The position numbers and the translations under genes are program-made. Under the pieces are notes generated by a model. It was not told where the DNA came from, searched no databases, and saw only the letters and a list, made by a program, of their open reading frames with translations. Of a stretch of 64,000 nt of DNA, positions 55,047 through 64,000 are shown piece by piece. This stretch comes from Hyphomicrobiales bacterium (GTDB lineage: Bacteria > Pseudomonadota > Alphaproteobacteria > Rhizobiales > NORP267), in contig JAJFHA010000009.1 in assembly GCA_021775875.1 (NCBI GenBank), forward strand, positions 62,001 through 126,000. Reading direction: 5' to 3'. Position 1 is the stretch's first letter, and each line of letters begins with the position of its first letter.

Positions 55047-57977
55047 TTAGTGAGCTTCGTCCCAATTGGCGGCAGCGGTGGCGTCAATTTGTAACGGTAC
55101 ATTCAAGAGAAGTGCTGGTTCCGGAGCTTTCACCATGATCTCTCTGGCAACCTGAATGACGCGATCGCATTCATTTTCCGGCGCTTCAAAGATCAATTCA
55201 TCATGTACCTGCAACAGCATCCGGGCGTGCAGTCCAGCTCCTTCAAGGGCGGAGGGCATGCGCACCATGGCGCGGCGGATAATGTCTGCCGCCGATCCCT
55301 GGATCGGGGCGTTTATGGCGGCGCGTTCGTTGAAGGCGCGTTGCGCCGGGTTCTTCGCGCTGATTTCCGGATAATGGCACCGCCGTCCGAAAATCGTTTC
55401 CACATATCCATGGTCCCGGCAGAAGGTTTTAGTCGCGTCCATATAGTCGCGGATGCCGGGAAAGCGCTCGAAATAAGAATCGATATAATCCTTGGCTTCG
55501 GTACGCGAAATATTGAGTTGGTTGGCGAGGCCGAACGCGGAAATACCGTAAATGATACCGAAATTGATCGCCTTGGCACGTCGCCGCACCATCGGGTCCA
55601 TGCCCTCAATTGGCGTATTGAACATCTCGGACGCGGTCATGGCGTGGATATCAAGCCCGTCGGCAAAGGCCTGACGCAGGGCCGGGATGTTAGCGATATG
55701 GGCCAGCACGCGTAGTTCGATCTGGGAATAGTCGGCGCTGATCAGCTTGTTACCGGCCTCCGCCACAAAGGCCGTGCGGATGCGCCGCCCGGCCTCTGAG
55801 CGAACCGGAATATTCTGCACATTGGGGTCACTGGACGAAAGCCTGCCAGTGGTGGTTGCGGCCAGCGAAAAGGACGTATGAACCCGCCCGGTTTCCGGGT
55901 TGATGAATGTGGGCAACGCATCTGTATAGGTGGATTTCAATTTCGCCAATTGCCGCCATTCAAGCAGTTTGGCAGGCAATTCATGCCCGGCGCCCGCGAG
56001 ATCTTCGAGAATATCGGCGCCGGTAGCATACGCCCCGGTCGGGGTTTTCTTGGCACCCGGCAACCCTAGTTTGCCAAACAGGATTTCACCAACCTGCTTT
56101 GGTGATCCCGGATTAAACGGCTGCCCGGCAAGGCCTTCCAGCCCGGCTTCGATCTCCTTCAGTCCGGCTGCAAATTCCGCAGAAAGCCGCGCCAAAATCT
56201 GGCGCTCAACCTTGATCCCGGCGCGCTCCATATTCGCCAGAATTTGTGCCAAGGGACGCTCCAGCCGGGCGTAAACCGTCACCATGTTTTCAGCGACCAG
56301 CCGCGCTTTCAAAACCTGATAAAGGCGAAGCGTCACATCGGCATCTTCAGCCGCATAGGCGATTGCGATATCGAGCGGTACCAGATCAAAAGTGATTTGC
56401 TTTTTTCCGGTGCCTGCGACTTCTTTGAAAGGAATGGGGGTATGGCCAAGATATCTGACAGACATGGCGTCCATGCCGTGCGATCCGCGCCCGGCATCCA
56501 GTACGTATGACATCAGCATCGTGTCATCAAATGGCGCGATATCGATCCCGCAACGCGACATCACCAGCAGGTCATATTTCATATTCTGACCGACCTTCAA
56601 AACGCTTGGGTCTTCCAGCAGGGGTTTCAGACGGTCGAGCGCCGCGTCAAAATCGATCTGCTCGATTTCAGCCGGGCCTTCGAGCGCAAGGCCGTCGCTG
56701 GCGCGGTGAGCAAGCGGGATATAACAGGCCCGGCCCGGCGCGGTCGCCAAAGAAATGCCCACCAACCCGGCCTGCATGGCATCAAGCGATGTGGTTTCGG
56801 TATCAACAGCAATGACGCCGACCCGGTGGGCTTCCGCGATCCATTGGTCCAGATCGTCGAGCTTGGTGACGGCTTTGTAAGAGGCCGGGTCGATCGGCAA
56901 AGCAGGCGCTTCAGCCAGCCGTTTTGCCGCCAACGCATCCGGCGAATTTGTATCCGCATCATCGCCAACAGGCGTTCCTGCACCTTCAGCCGATTGCCCG
57001 GAACTGGCAAGCGCATTGGGCGTACCCGAAGCTGCACGAAAGGCCGGGTCCGCCGGAATAGAATCCAGGTCAGTATCAAGTGCGGTGGCCACGCGCTTTG
57101 TAAGGGTGGTAAATTCAAGCGCTTTCAGAAAGCCGATCAATTGATCCGCGACCGGTTCACGCACCGCCAGATCAGCAAGCGGCACTTCAATGGGTACGTC
57201 CTGGCGCAGGGTCACCAATTGATGAGAGAGGCGGGCCTGGTCTGCAAATTCGATCAGGCTGTCGCGGCGCTTGGGTTGTTTAATCTCATCAGCCCGGGCC
57301 AACAGGGTTTCCAGATCGCCATATTCGTTGATCAATTGCGCTGCGGTCTTGACCCCGATCCCCGGTACGCCCGGAATATTATCAACCGAATCTCCAGCCA
57401 GCGCCTGCACCTCGATGACTTTGTCTGGTGTGACGCCAAATTTCTCCATGACTTCCGGTTCGGCCATCAGGCGGTTTTTCATGGTGTCCAGCATCACCAC
57501 CGACGGACCCACAAGCTGCATCAGGTCTTTGTCGGAGGCGACGATCTTAACGGTCGCGCCGGCGTCCGCTGCTTGCATCGCATAAGTCGCGATCAGGTCG
57601 TCGGCCTCAAACCCGATAAGCTCGACGCAGGCAATATTGAAAGCGCGTACTGCATCCCTGATCAACGCAAATTGAGGGATCAGGTCTTCCGGCGTTTCCG
57701 ACCGGTTGGCCTTGTATTCGGAGTAAATTTCATTGCGAAAGGTGGCCCCGGACGCGTCCAGAATAACCGCAAAATGGCTTGGCTTGTCATCTGCCTGGCT
57801 GTCTTTCAAAAGCCGCCAGAGCATATTGCAAAACCCGGCCACGGCACCGACTGGAAGGTTATCCGATTTCCGGGTTAGCGGTGGCAGTGCATGATAGGCA
57901 CGAAAAATATAGGAAGACCCGTCGACCAGATAAACATGGTCGCCGGGCAGAATCGGCTTGTTGGATGGATCGGACAT
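55047..57977 (-). CDS. polA: DNA polymerase I
   Basis: A 976-residue repair and Okazaki-fragment polymerase with three domains: a 5'-3' exonuclease (start YLVDGSSYIFRAYHALPPL, DSVDNIPGVPGIGVKTA), a 3'-5' exonuclease whose first acidic motif is intact (VIAVDTETTSLDA), and the polymerase with motif A LISADYSQIELRVLAHIA, the O-helix RRRAKAINFGIIYG and motif C LLQVHDELIFEAP. A linker of about 60 residues at 300-360 is rich in Ala, Ser, Asp and Thr. No SD is obvious before the ATG at 57977. It lies alone between the GST and acyltransferase genes. Confidence 0.97.
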   Translation of the reverse strand: MSDPSNKPILPGDHVYLVDGSSYIFRAYHALPPLTRKSDNLPVGAVAGFCNMLWRLLKDSQADDKPSHFAVILDASGATFRNEIYSEYKANRSETPEDLIPQFALIRDAVRAFNIACVELIGFEADDLIATYAMQAADAGATVKIVASDKDLMQLVGPSVVMLDTMKNRLMAEPEVMEKFGVTPDKVIEVQALAGDSVDNIPGVPGIGVKTAAQLINEYGDLETLLARADEIKQPKRRDSLIEFADQARLSHQLVTLRQDVPIEVPLADLAVREPVADQLIGFLKALEFTTLTKRVATALDTDLDSIPADPAFRAASGTPNALASSGQSAEGAGTPVGDDADTNSPDALAAKRLAEAPALPIDPASYKAVTKLDDLDQWIAEAHRVGVIAVDTETTSLDAMQAGLVGISLATAPGRACYIPLAHRASDGLALEGPAEIEQIDFDAALDRLKPLLEDPSVLKVGQNMKYDLLVMSRCGIDIAPFDDTMLMSYVLDAGRGSHGMDAMSVRYLGHTPIPFKEVAGTGKKQITFDLVPLDIAIAYAAEDADVTLRLYQVLKARLVAENMVTVYARLERPLAQILANMERAGIKVERQILARLSAEFAAGLKEIEAGLEGLAGQPFNPGSPKQVGEILFGKLGLPGAKKTPTGAYATGADILEDLAGAGHELPAKLLEWRQLAKLKSTYTDALPTFINPETGRVHTSFSLAATTTGRLSSSDPNVQNIPVRSEAGRRIRTAFVAEAGNKLISADYSQIELRVLAHIANIPALRQAFADGLDIHAMTASEMFNTPIEGMDPMVRRRAKAINFGIIYGISAFGLANQLNISRTEAKDYIDSYFERFPGIRDYMDATKTFCRDHGYVETIFGRRCHYPEISAKNPAQRAFNERAAINAPIQGSAADIIRRAMVRMPSALEGAGLHARMLLQVHDELIFEAPENECDRVIQVAREIMVKAPEPALLLNVPLQIDATAAANWDEAH

Positions 57978-58033
57978 GGGGGTCAGTATGACACCCGATT
58001 CTGCCCCAATCCATTTATTTGAAAAGTTATCCG

Positions 58034-59080
58034 CTATTCTGCTGGATAAACTTTCGCAGGCATTGCTGGCGTTCGGGATGTGAATAATGCCGGGCGTTCA
58101 AACAAAAATCTGAGCGGGGTCCGCTTCACAACTAGGTGGAGCAGCACCGGACCAACCACGCCCGCTGCGGTAACGATCAGCGAAATCAGGCCGGAATCAG
58201 TGATGATGCCGGTCTTGATCAGGATAATTCGCGACGCCGCCATAAAGACAAAGAAAGCCAGATAAATAACGATCGAATGTTCGCCGCAATAGCGCAGCCA
58301 ATTCATGAAGGGGATGCGCGCGAATAATATAGCCAGCGCAATCACCGCCGCGGTGCCTGCAAACCCCAGCGCCAGGCTCAAGCCCGGCAAAACCGCAAAG
58401 CCTGCAAATACCAGATAGCCGTTGACCAACGCCCACAATCCGAGCCCGCCAAGAAGGGTCGCAAAATGCCGCGCACCGAAATTTTTGGCGATCGTAAACA
58501 CATGGGGTGCCAGAATAAAGCCGGTATAGAAATAGACAAAGCGTGAGGCAAATTCATCAGCGACAACCCATCCGGTATGAATTTTCAGCGATTCCAGCAA
58601 TGCCGCCGCCAACCATACAAGGACGACCGGGACCCGCTGCACCAGTTTAGTGACCACAAAAAACACAGCCAGCAGATAGATGAACCAGAGCGTCCCGAAG
58701 GGTTGAACAAAGCCCTGGAAGTAGAGCAACAAGGCATCTGTCATGCCATGTTCGGCGATCATACTGGGCCCTTTGAGACCGAACTGGATCGTCATCCAGA
58801 GGATGTAAAAGTAAGCGAAATGGACCAGTTTGGTATCCAGATATTCCCGCCACGGCTTGTTGATCCGGGCTGCCAGAAACAGCCCGGAAACCAGAAAGAA
58901 ATCAGGCATCCGAAACGGCCGTGCCCATTCAATAAATCCGTGCAGCCAGCTGGTTTCACCCAAAGCCACTTCAACCCCAAGTGTCGAATGCAGCATCACC
59001 ACCAGGATGATACAAATCCCTTTGGCGTGATCAACCCAATCGACCCGTTGTTTCGCTTGCAGGTTTGTCTGACCCGGCAT
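58034..59080 (-). CDS. Acyltransferase 3 family membrane protein
   Basis: A 348-residue multi-pass membrane protein with about ten helices. The start RVDWVDHAKGICIILVVMLHS and PFRMPDFFLVSGLFLA hold the conserved His and Arg/Phe motifs of the acyltransferase-3 family, which moves acyl or succinyl groups onto sugars, glucans or lipids at the membrane. The W-V-D-x-A-K-G form is seen in YcfT-like members. AAGGAG lies 6 bases before ATG 59080. The stop is 56 bases before the polA start region. The acceptor cannot be told from the sequence. Confidence 0.85.
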   Translation of the reverse strand: MPGQTNLQAKQRVDWVDHAKGICIILVVMLHSTLGVEVALGETSWLHGFIEWARPFRMPDFFLVSGLFLAARINKPWREYLDTKLVHFAYFYILWMTIQFGLKGPSMIAEHGMTDALLLYFQGFVQPFGTLWFIYLLAVFFVVTKLVQRVPVVLVWLAAALLESLKIHTGWVVADEFASRFVYFYTGFILAPHVFTIAKNFGARHFATLLGGLGLWALVNGYLVFAGFAVLPGLSLALGFAGTAAVIALAILFARIPFMNWLRYCGEHSIVIYLAFFVFMAASRIILIKTGIITDSGLISLIVTAAGVVGPVLLHLVVKRTPLRFLFERPALFTSRTPAMPAKVYPAE

Positions 59081-59292
59081 CGCAATCTCCTTATTCGCCC
59101 CAAAACGGAACAGGAATTATTTTCGATCATATTTACCGGGAAAAGGTGCAAATTGTATTCCATCCGGCCCAACGGCCCCGAGAGACTGCATTTGTGGCTA
59201 ACAAAAAGAAAATACACGAACTTACGCCGCAAGCCCGTTTCCACCATTGCAGCAAATCCCCACCTCAGCTATATCTCCGCCACCATTAAGCG

Positions 59293-59369
<77 letters not shown>

Positions 59370-59681
59370 ATGATTTTGAGGGTTTAATGGTTTTTATTTT
59401 TTGCGATATTGCAAAAATAACAACTAGCAACCACCGGGACGCCGTTAGCCTGCAACTTGAAGGAAACGTCCACCCACCAATCGTGGATTTATTCAAGTAT
59501 TGGCATACCATTTTGCCTGGGCCGGGAAGGGCGTCCATACCATCAGGGGAACCTGACCAAGATGGCCACGGCATTGATAATTACGTGACCAACTTGGACG
59601 CCTTGAGGGGCAAGGTCGCGGGACAGACATTCGGACGGAATATGCTGAGAGGCCTTGGTAGGCGCACTTGCCACTCATGGT
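59370..59681. other. Gene-free stretch after tRNA-Arg
   Basis: About 310 bases between the tRNA and the GST stop. ORFs on both strands are short, have no SD and show no recognisable protein features. I see no terminator with a clear U-tract and no repeat of the tRNA 3' end. Confidence 0.4.
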
Positions 59682-60293
59682 TTAAGCCCGCGCGGTCGGA
59701 CGGGCAGAAACGCGGTCCCACCAGGCGTTAAGGTTGGTCAAGTCTTCCGGTATGGGCATTTTTAGAGCGGCTTTGGCCATAACAAAGGCACTCTGGGCGG
59801 TAATGTCAGCGACGGTATAATCGGCGCCAGCCAAATAGTCTTTTCCGTCTAACTCTTTGTCTAGCCAAGTCATGCTCTGCTCGACCTGGGTTTTAACAAA
59901 ATCGGCCCAGGCGGGAACCTGAGTCCGACGGCCTTCCCACATCTTTCCGGTATTTAAAAAAATGCTGATGATGGGCAGCAGGAATTCTAACTCGGCGCGG
60001 CGATGCCACATTTCTACCTGAGCGCGCTCCAGGGGTGTGCGCCCCATCAGGCAGGGCTCAGGGTGGAGTTCTTCCAGGTAGCGGCAGATGGCCCCTGATT
60101 CGGCAATGCAAGTGCCGTCATCCAATTCCAGTACTGGCATTGCACCCAGGGAATTTTTCGCGAGATACCAAGGCTCTTTGTTCTCATCCTTCATCATGTC
60201 AACGACCTGGGTCGGAATCTCTATTCCTTTTTCGGCCATAAAGATGCGCACACGACGAGCGTTGGGTGAGGCTGGGAGGTCATAATATTTCAC
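59682..60293 (-). CDS. Glutathione S-transferase family protein
   Basis: A 203-residue GST. The N-terminal VKYYDLPASPNARRVRIFMA has Ser and Asn at the glutathione thiol site, like many bacterial GSTs with SPN starts, and LGAMPVLELDDGTCIAESGAICRYLE is the glutathione-binding strand. The C-terminal helical domain has YLAGADYTVADITA. GTG 60293 is used, with GGAG 10 bases upstream; the open frame reaches a further 42 residues upstream without similarity. It is divergent from the SDR gene across 198 bases. The substrate is unknown. Confidence 0.85.
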   Translation of the reverse strand: MKYYDLPASPNARRVRIFMAEKGIEIPTQVVDMMKDENKEPWYLAKNSLGAMPVLELDDGTCIAESGAICRYLEELHPEPCLMGRTPLERAQVEMWHRRAELEFLLPIISIFLNTGKMWEGRRTQVPAWADFVKTQVEQSMTWLDKELDGKDYLAGADYTVADITAQSAFVMAKAALKMPIPEDLTNLNAWWDRVSARPTARA

Positions 60294-60491
60294 GGTTCTA
60301 AATCTCCAATCCGGTGTTGGTTCCTGGTCTGACGCTAGCAAGCTGTACCTGGTGTCATCGGGCGATTCTACAATCCAAAGTGACAGCGGTCGACTGTAGA
60401 AAATATTAGTCTGATACAATAGGTTGAGAGAGCGATGGTAGTTGAACTTGCCGCCTTCAATACCGGCAACCGCTCAGGGAGTTTGAAAAAG

Positions 60492-61271
60492 ATGAAACCA
60501 GTCTGCATGGTAATCGGCGCCGGCGCAGGGATAGGAGGAAATGTTGGCAAACGCTTTGCGCAAGAAGGCTATCATGCCGTGTTGTGCAGGAGATCTGACC
60601 AACAAGGTCTCGACCGGTTGGTGAAAAGCATCGAGGATGAAGGTGGAACAGCCACAGGCTTTCTATTGAACGCTATCAAGCCGGACAGTATCGAAGATTG
60701 CATCGCCGCCGTCGAAGCCGACATTGGCCCAATTGATACTCTGGTCTTCAACCTTGGTGCTCAGACTGGCATCGTATCACTCGGTGATACAACGAATAAA
60801 ATGTTCGAATTGGGATGGCGCCTTGCAACTTTCAGTTTGTTTCGCGCTGCATCCGCTGTCTTCCCTTACATGGAAAAACGAGGCAAAGGCACATTATTGG
60901 TGACGACGGCAACGGCTGCATTCAGGGGCAACCCTGGACAGCACACCCACGCATCTGCCATGGGCGGGCGTCGTATGCTCTGCCAAACCCTCAATGCCGA
61001 GTTTGCTTCCAAGGGTATCCATGTCGCACACATCCTTATCGACGGCATGGTAGATGCCCCGGATACGTTGGGAAAGATTATGGGAGAGGAAAAATTTCAG
61101 GAACTCAGGGAAAGTCGGGGATTAGAGCATGATGGCCTTGTGTTGCCAGAGAAGATTGCTGAAACCTATTTCCATATTTCCCAGCAACATCGCTCCGCGT
61201 GGACTTTTGAAATTGATATGCGGGCGTTTACTGACGCGGCATGGTGGAATCACCCCACATTAGATTTTTAG
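60492..61271 (+). CDS. Atypical short-chain dehydrogenase/reductase lacking the catalytic Tyr and Lys
   Basis: A 259-residue Rossmann protein of the SDR superfamily. The cofactor motif VIGAGAGIGGNVGKRFA and TLVFNLGAQTGIV (the NNAG region as NLGA) are present. The usual YxxxK is replaced: His153 stands for Tyr and Met157 for Lys in QHTHASAMGGRRML, and the serine in the TTATAAFRG segment is a Thr. It probably binds a nucleotide but cannot do normal hydride transfer by the standard mechanism. GGGAG lies 10 bases before ATG 60492. It is divergent from the GST gene. Confidence 0.8.
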   Translation: MKPVCMVIGAGAGIGGNVGKRFAQEGYHAVLCRRSDQQGLDRLVKSIEDEGGTATGFLLNAIKPDSIEDCIAAVEADIGPIDTLVFNLGAQTGIVSLGDTTNKMFELGWRLATFSLFRAASAVFPYMEKRGKGTLLVTTATAAFRGNPGQHTHASAMGGRRMLCQTLNAEFASKGIHVAHILIDGMVDAPDTLGKIMGEEKFQELRESRGLEHDGLVLPEKIAETYFHISQQHRSAWTFEIDMRAFTDAAWWNHPTLDF

Positions 61272-61403
61272 CGGTCCAGTGGCTTTGTCAGTTGAAAGTT
61301 CCTTGATCACGCCAGAGTTCACCGCTGAGATCAGAAACCAGACGTTGAATTCTTGAGCCTCGAGGGTTGACCTGGATTGGTGTATTGCTCTTGGTGCAGG
61401 TTA

Positions 61404-62771
61404 TCACTGCGATAATACCGGACCTTGACCGTAAACTGCGTTTGCAATTCCCATTTGAAGAAGGAGTTGATGCTGCGCAACGATTTCAGTGTAGCGGGCA
61501 TCATAAAGCGATAATTCAGCTGCCTGAACGTCATTCCGGGCTTCGAGTTCATCACGGACCGAACGTGCACCAATCCGACGGCCATCACGTACCCCGGTAA
61601 AAGCATCGCGGGCTGAAGCCAACCTGCTTTCGGAGAAACGCGTTATTTCTCGTGCAGCTTGCGTCTGCGCCCAGATATTCTGTACGGTCAGAACAAGATC
61701 ACGTCGGGCAGCTTGATAAAGGTAGCTGCTTTCGCGAAAGGCGGATCTCGCTAATGCGACATCGGCGCGCCGGCCGCCTCCGTCAAAGAGCGGGATGGAA
61801 ATATCAATCCGCAGTTCCAAATCGTCCTGATCAGAAATACCCGCTGCAACATTCCGGTCCGGATTATGGTCACCGTTCACAGAGAAATCTGCATTTGGCA
61901 GAAATGCCCCTTCGGCCACCCCAATTTGCTGGCTGGCGGCTTCCTGCCGCCAACCGGATTCTTTCAAAGAAGCATTATTTGCGACCGCAGCTGCAATCGC
62001 TTCAGCTTTGGACGCAGGTAAAAATGATCCGATATCAAGGATTGATATGTCTCCCAGTCCCGATACTCCCGCAAGAGAAGTGCGCCGGGCCCTGCTCGTC
62101 TGCAGAACCGCTCTCGCTTGAGACAAATTGGTCCGGATGGCCTCTAGCTGGGTTTCGATTTGATGCACGTCGGTCGCCGATATGATCCCGGCTGTTTGTC
62201 GCTGCCTGGCCTCGTTAAGAAAACGATTGAGGCCTGCAAATTCGGTTTCGCGAATGCCAACCGCCTTTTGATCACGTTCAACCTCTGCGATAGCAGACAC
62301 CAGGTCCACGATCGCTTCATCACGCGTAAAATCATAGGATTGTTCCGCAGCCTGCATTTCGGCTCTGGCGCCGCGTACGGAATTCAAATTGGAGAAGCCA
62401 TTAAACAGCGGCATAGCAATCCGAAACCCTATACTACGCTGGGTATCATCCGATCCCGAACTATCTTCAGGATTCACACCAACGCCAGCGTTGAGATCGA
62501 GCGTTGGAAACAATGCAGAACGTGCCGCGTCAACCCGTGCAGCTGACTGATTAAGCCGCTCGTTTGCCGCTAACACATCCGGATTTAGCGCAACAGACCC
62601 CGTAATGGTCGGATTGGCTACCTCGGCACGTCTTGCACGAGAATCGGCACAGGCTGTGAGTGTACCGATTGCAACAACCGCAATAGCTGTCCGGACGGTA
62701 AACCGCAAACCTCGGACCTGAAGCCGACAGCGCCACTTTCCCAACAATTGACTTACGATCGACCTAATCAT
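61404..62771 (-). CDS. TolC-like outer-membrane channel lipoprotein of a type I secretion system
   Basis: A 455-residue outer membrane efflux protein. The signal TAIAVVAIGTLTACADS has a lipobox (LTAC), so it is probably a lipoprotein. Two repeats of long helices with ALFPTLDLNAGVGVNP and FLPNADFSVNGDHNPD at the beta-barrel strands, and IAMPLFNGFSNLNSVRGARAEM with ISIPLFDGGGRRADVALARS at the equivalent points, are the TolC pattern. ATG 62771 is taken rather than TTG 62777. It lies 176 bases downstream of the HlyD-like gene on the same strand. Confidence 0.9.
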   Translation of the reverse strand: MIRSIVSQLLGKWRCRLQVRGLRFTVRTAIAVVAIGTLTACADSRARRAEVANPTITGSVALNPDVLAANERLNQSAARVDAARSALFPTLDLNAGVGVNPEDSSGSDDTQRSIGFRIAMPLFNGFSNLNSVRGARAEMQAAEQSYDFTRDEAIVDLVSAIAEVERDQKAVGIRETEFAGLNRFLNEARQRQTAGIISATDVHQIETQLEAIRTNLSQARAVLQTSRARRTSLAGVSGLGDISILDIGSFLPASKAEAIAAAVANNASLKESGWRQEAASQQIGVAEGAFLPNADFSVNGDHNPDRNVAAGISDQDDLELRIDISIPLFDGGGRRADVALARSAFRESSYLYQAARRDLVLTVQNIWAQTQAAREITRFSESRLASARDAFTGVRDGRRIGARSVRDELEARNDVQAAELSLYDARYTEIVAQHQLLLQMGIANAVYGQGPVLSQ

Positions 62772-62947
62772 AACCAATTGCTATATTGTTAACCCTAATT
62801 TTCTATTAAACCATTGAATTTACGCCAATATTTATGGTTGCATGGCTATCAGATTAGCCCCCGTTTTTCATATTCGAGGCAGCATTTCACCACAAATTCG
62901 TTGGAATAGAAAACCGCGAGCTTCGTTGCAGGCCTGCTGGCTAAATA

Positions 62948-64000
62948 TCAAGACTCTGTCAAAGCGCGATCAGATAGCGCTCTGAGTGGTCGAAGCAGAT
63001 AGTGAAGGATTGATTTTGTGCCGGTGGCGACATCAGCCATTACGGTCATCCCAGGATTAATGCGCCGCTGGGCATTTTCCGGACCGACAAAGTCTCGGGA
63101 CAACTGGAGATTGATTTGGAACACGGGTTGCCCCTCTTCGTTTATCACGCTCGTCGGCGACACATATTCGACAATAGCATCAATGCCACCAAAACGGGTA
63201 AAGTCATAGGTCATGACTTTGATGTTCGCCTCCATGCCAACATGGATATTGCCAATTTTCTCTGCGGGAATTTCGACCTGGGCGAACGAATGATCCTCTT
63301 CCGGGACAATCTCAAGAATTGTATCACCAGGTGAGATGACATCCCCTCTCTCATGAAAATTAACGACATGAATGATGCCTGTAACTGGCGAAGTGATAGT
63401 TTGACGCAAAACGCGATCTTCCAATTGTTGGATCAGCGCCGTCGTTTCTGCTCGTTCCGTTTCCAATTGGGTAATATTGATCAGTGACTCATTGCGAATT
63501 CTGGCCAGAAGTTCAGTTTCTCGGGCCTTGGCTTGTTCAATCCCTACGCGTGCCGCAGCCACCTGACTATCCAGCCTAGCGCCGTCGCGCTCGAGTGCGA
63601 GTTTTTCACGTTCTACATTGTCGCGCTCACGACGGCTGATGGCGCCTGTTTGCAAGGCTGCACGATAATCTTCCAATTGCCGTTTGATGATTGCCAGCTC
63701 CTCACGGGTCTTTTGTTGTTCGACAACAAGCCCTGAAAGTTCGGCTTCCTTTGACGATATGTCGGCGGCAATCACCTCTTGCTGAGCGGTTCTGAAATGT
63801 TCCGCGCTTTCTGCTGCTGCCGTCTGGCTGTCGACCAACCGCTGAAATGTTGTTTCAAATATTGGCTGCTCGGGTTGCGCTTCATTGACCGTCCCACGGA
63901 GCAGCCAATCGTTGGCTGTGTCCCCTGGAAGCATATCGGAATCGGACGAATCAGTCCGCTGCCCTGCCGCCAGGCCCTGCAATCGGGATATACTTAGGTT
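62948..64000 (-). CDS. HlyD-type periplasmic adaptor (membrane fusion protein), cut by window edge
   Basis: The reading frame continues past base 64000, so 350 residues without the N-terminus are seen. A long coiled coil (EVIAADISSKEAELSGLVVE to RIRNESLINITQLETERAET) is followed by the half-lipoyl/beta-barrel region with ITSPVTGIIHVVNFHERGDV, LEIVPEEDHSFAQVEIPAEK and the final INPGMTVMADVATGTKSILHYLLRPL, the type I secretion HlyD signature. The first membrane helix must lie outside the window, and an ABC transporter gene is expected upstream. Together with the TolC-like gene it makes a type I exporter. Confidence 0.92.
   Translation of the reverse strand, partial: NLSISRLQGLAAGQRTDSSDSDMLPGDTANDWLLRGTVNEAQPEQPIFETTFQRLVDSQTAAAESAEHFRTAQQEVIAADISSKEAELSGLVVEQQKTREELAIIKRQLEDYRAALQTGAISRRERDNVEREKLALERDGARLDSQVAAARVGIEQAKARETELLARIRNESLINITQLETERAETTALIQQLEDRVLRQTITSPVTGIIHVVNFHERGDVISPGDTILEIVPEEDHSFAQVEIPAEKIGNIHVGMEANIKVMTYDFTRFGGIDAIVEYVSPTSVINEEGQPVFQINLQLSRDFVGPENAQRRINPGMTVMADVATGTKSILHYLLRPLRALSDRALTES

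Noticed and set aside
56706-57878. 390-residue plus-strand ORF antisense to polA
   Set aside because: It lies wholly inside the intact polA gene and has no recognisable motif; rich in Arg, His and Cys as expected of a shadow frame.
59387-59731. 114-residue plus-strand ORF after tRNA-Arg
   Set aside because: It has no SD, runs into the GST gene on the other strand and has no motif. I also looked for an integrase or attachment-site repeat at this tRNA and found none.

Overview
The window looks like a chromosomal segment of an alphaproteobacterium. The strongest reason is gene order: pckA is divergent from chvI-chvG-hprK-EIIA(Man)-HPr, which is followed by ahcY, a DivL-type tyrosine pseudo-histidine-kinase, a TsaE-AmgK fusion, murU, addB-addA and trxA. 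A second conserved block is aroA-cmk-rpsA-sppA-ihfB-lapA-trpF-trpB-trpA-accD-folC. A TIGR02300-type acidic zinc-ribbon protein and an AccD without its zinc-ribbon cysteines also fit this class. The order within the class cannot be fixed from the sequence alone. No insertion sequence, integrase, CRISPR array or rRNA gene was seen.

Region by region: 1-930 holds the end of an unrecognised gene and a DedA/VTT-like membrane protein. 1-13.4 kb is otherwise an accessory catabolic cluster of CoA chemistry: acyl-CoA dehydrogenase, two family III CoA-transferases, a crotonase-fold protein without its catalytic glutamates, aldo/keto reductase, alpha/beta hydrolase, quinone oxidoreductase, YghU-type glutathione transferase, an aromatic-ring FAD hydroxylase, a PaaK-like aryl-CoA ligase and a TetR regulator. 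It suggests breakdown of an aromatic or branched acid, but no ring-cleavage enzyme is present and the substrate is unknown. 13.9-16.8 kb is a large RTX metalloprotease gene with a short ORF overlapping its start. 17.2-19.9 kb has an acyl-CoA synthetase and a methyltransferase.

From 20.1 to 32.2 kb lies tRNA-Ala, TIGR02300 and the core biosynthetic block (shikimate, CMP kinase, ribosomal protein S1, IHF-beta, tryptophan, fatty acid, folate), ending in a strong bidirectional terminator shared with trxA. 32.2-45.7 kb is transcribed leftward: ahcY, divL, tsaE-amgK, murU, addB, addA, trxA, with several stop/start overlaps that imply translational coupling. 45.8-52.2 kb is the ChvGI two-component system with a partial nitrogen-type PTS (HPr, EIIA, HPr kinase) facing pckA, a layout that links envelope stress or acid sensing with carbon metabolism. 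52.2-58 kb has gamma-glutamyltransferase, a divergent MarR/GST pair and polA. 58-61.3 kb has an acyltransferase-3 membrane protein, tRNA-Arg, a GST and an atypical SDR.

The window ends inside a type I secretion operon (HlyD-like adaptor, cut by the window edge, then a TolC-like lipoprotein). It is a plausible exporter for the RTX protease 47 kb away, although the two are not adjacent. Non-ATG starts with good Shine-Dalgarno sequences are frequent (TTG: 262, 20768, 22310, 50616; GTG: 12444, 13353, 19891, 27662, 29782, 46164, 60293).
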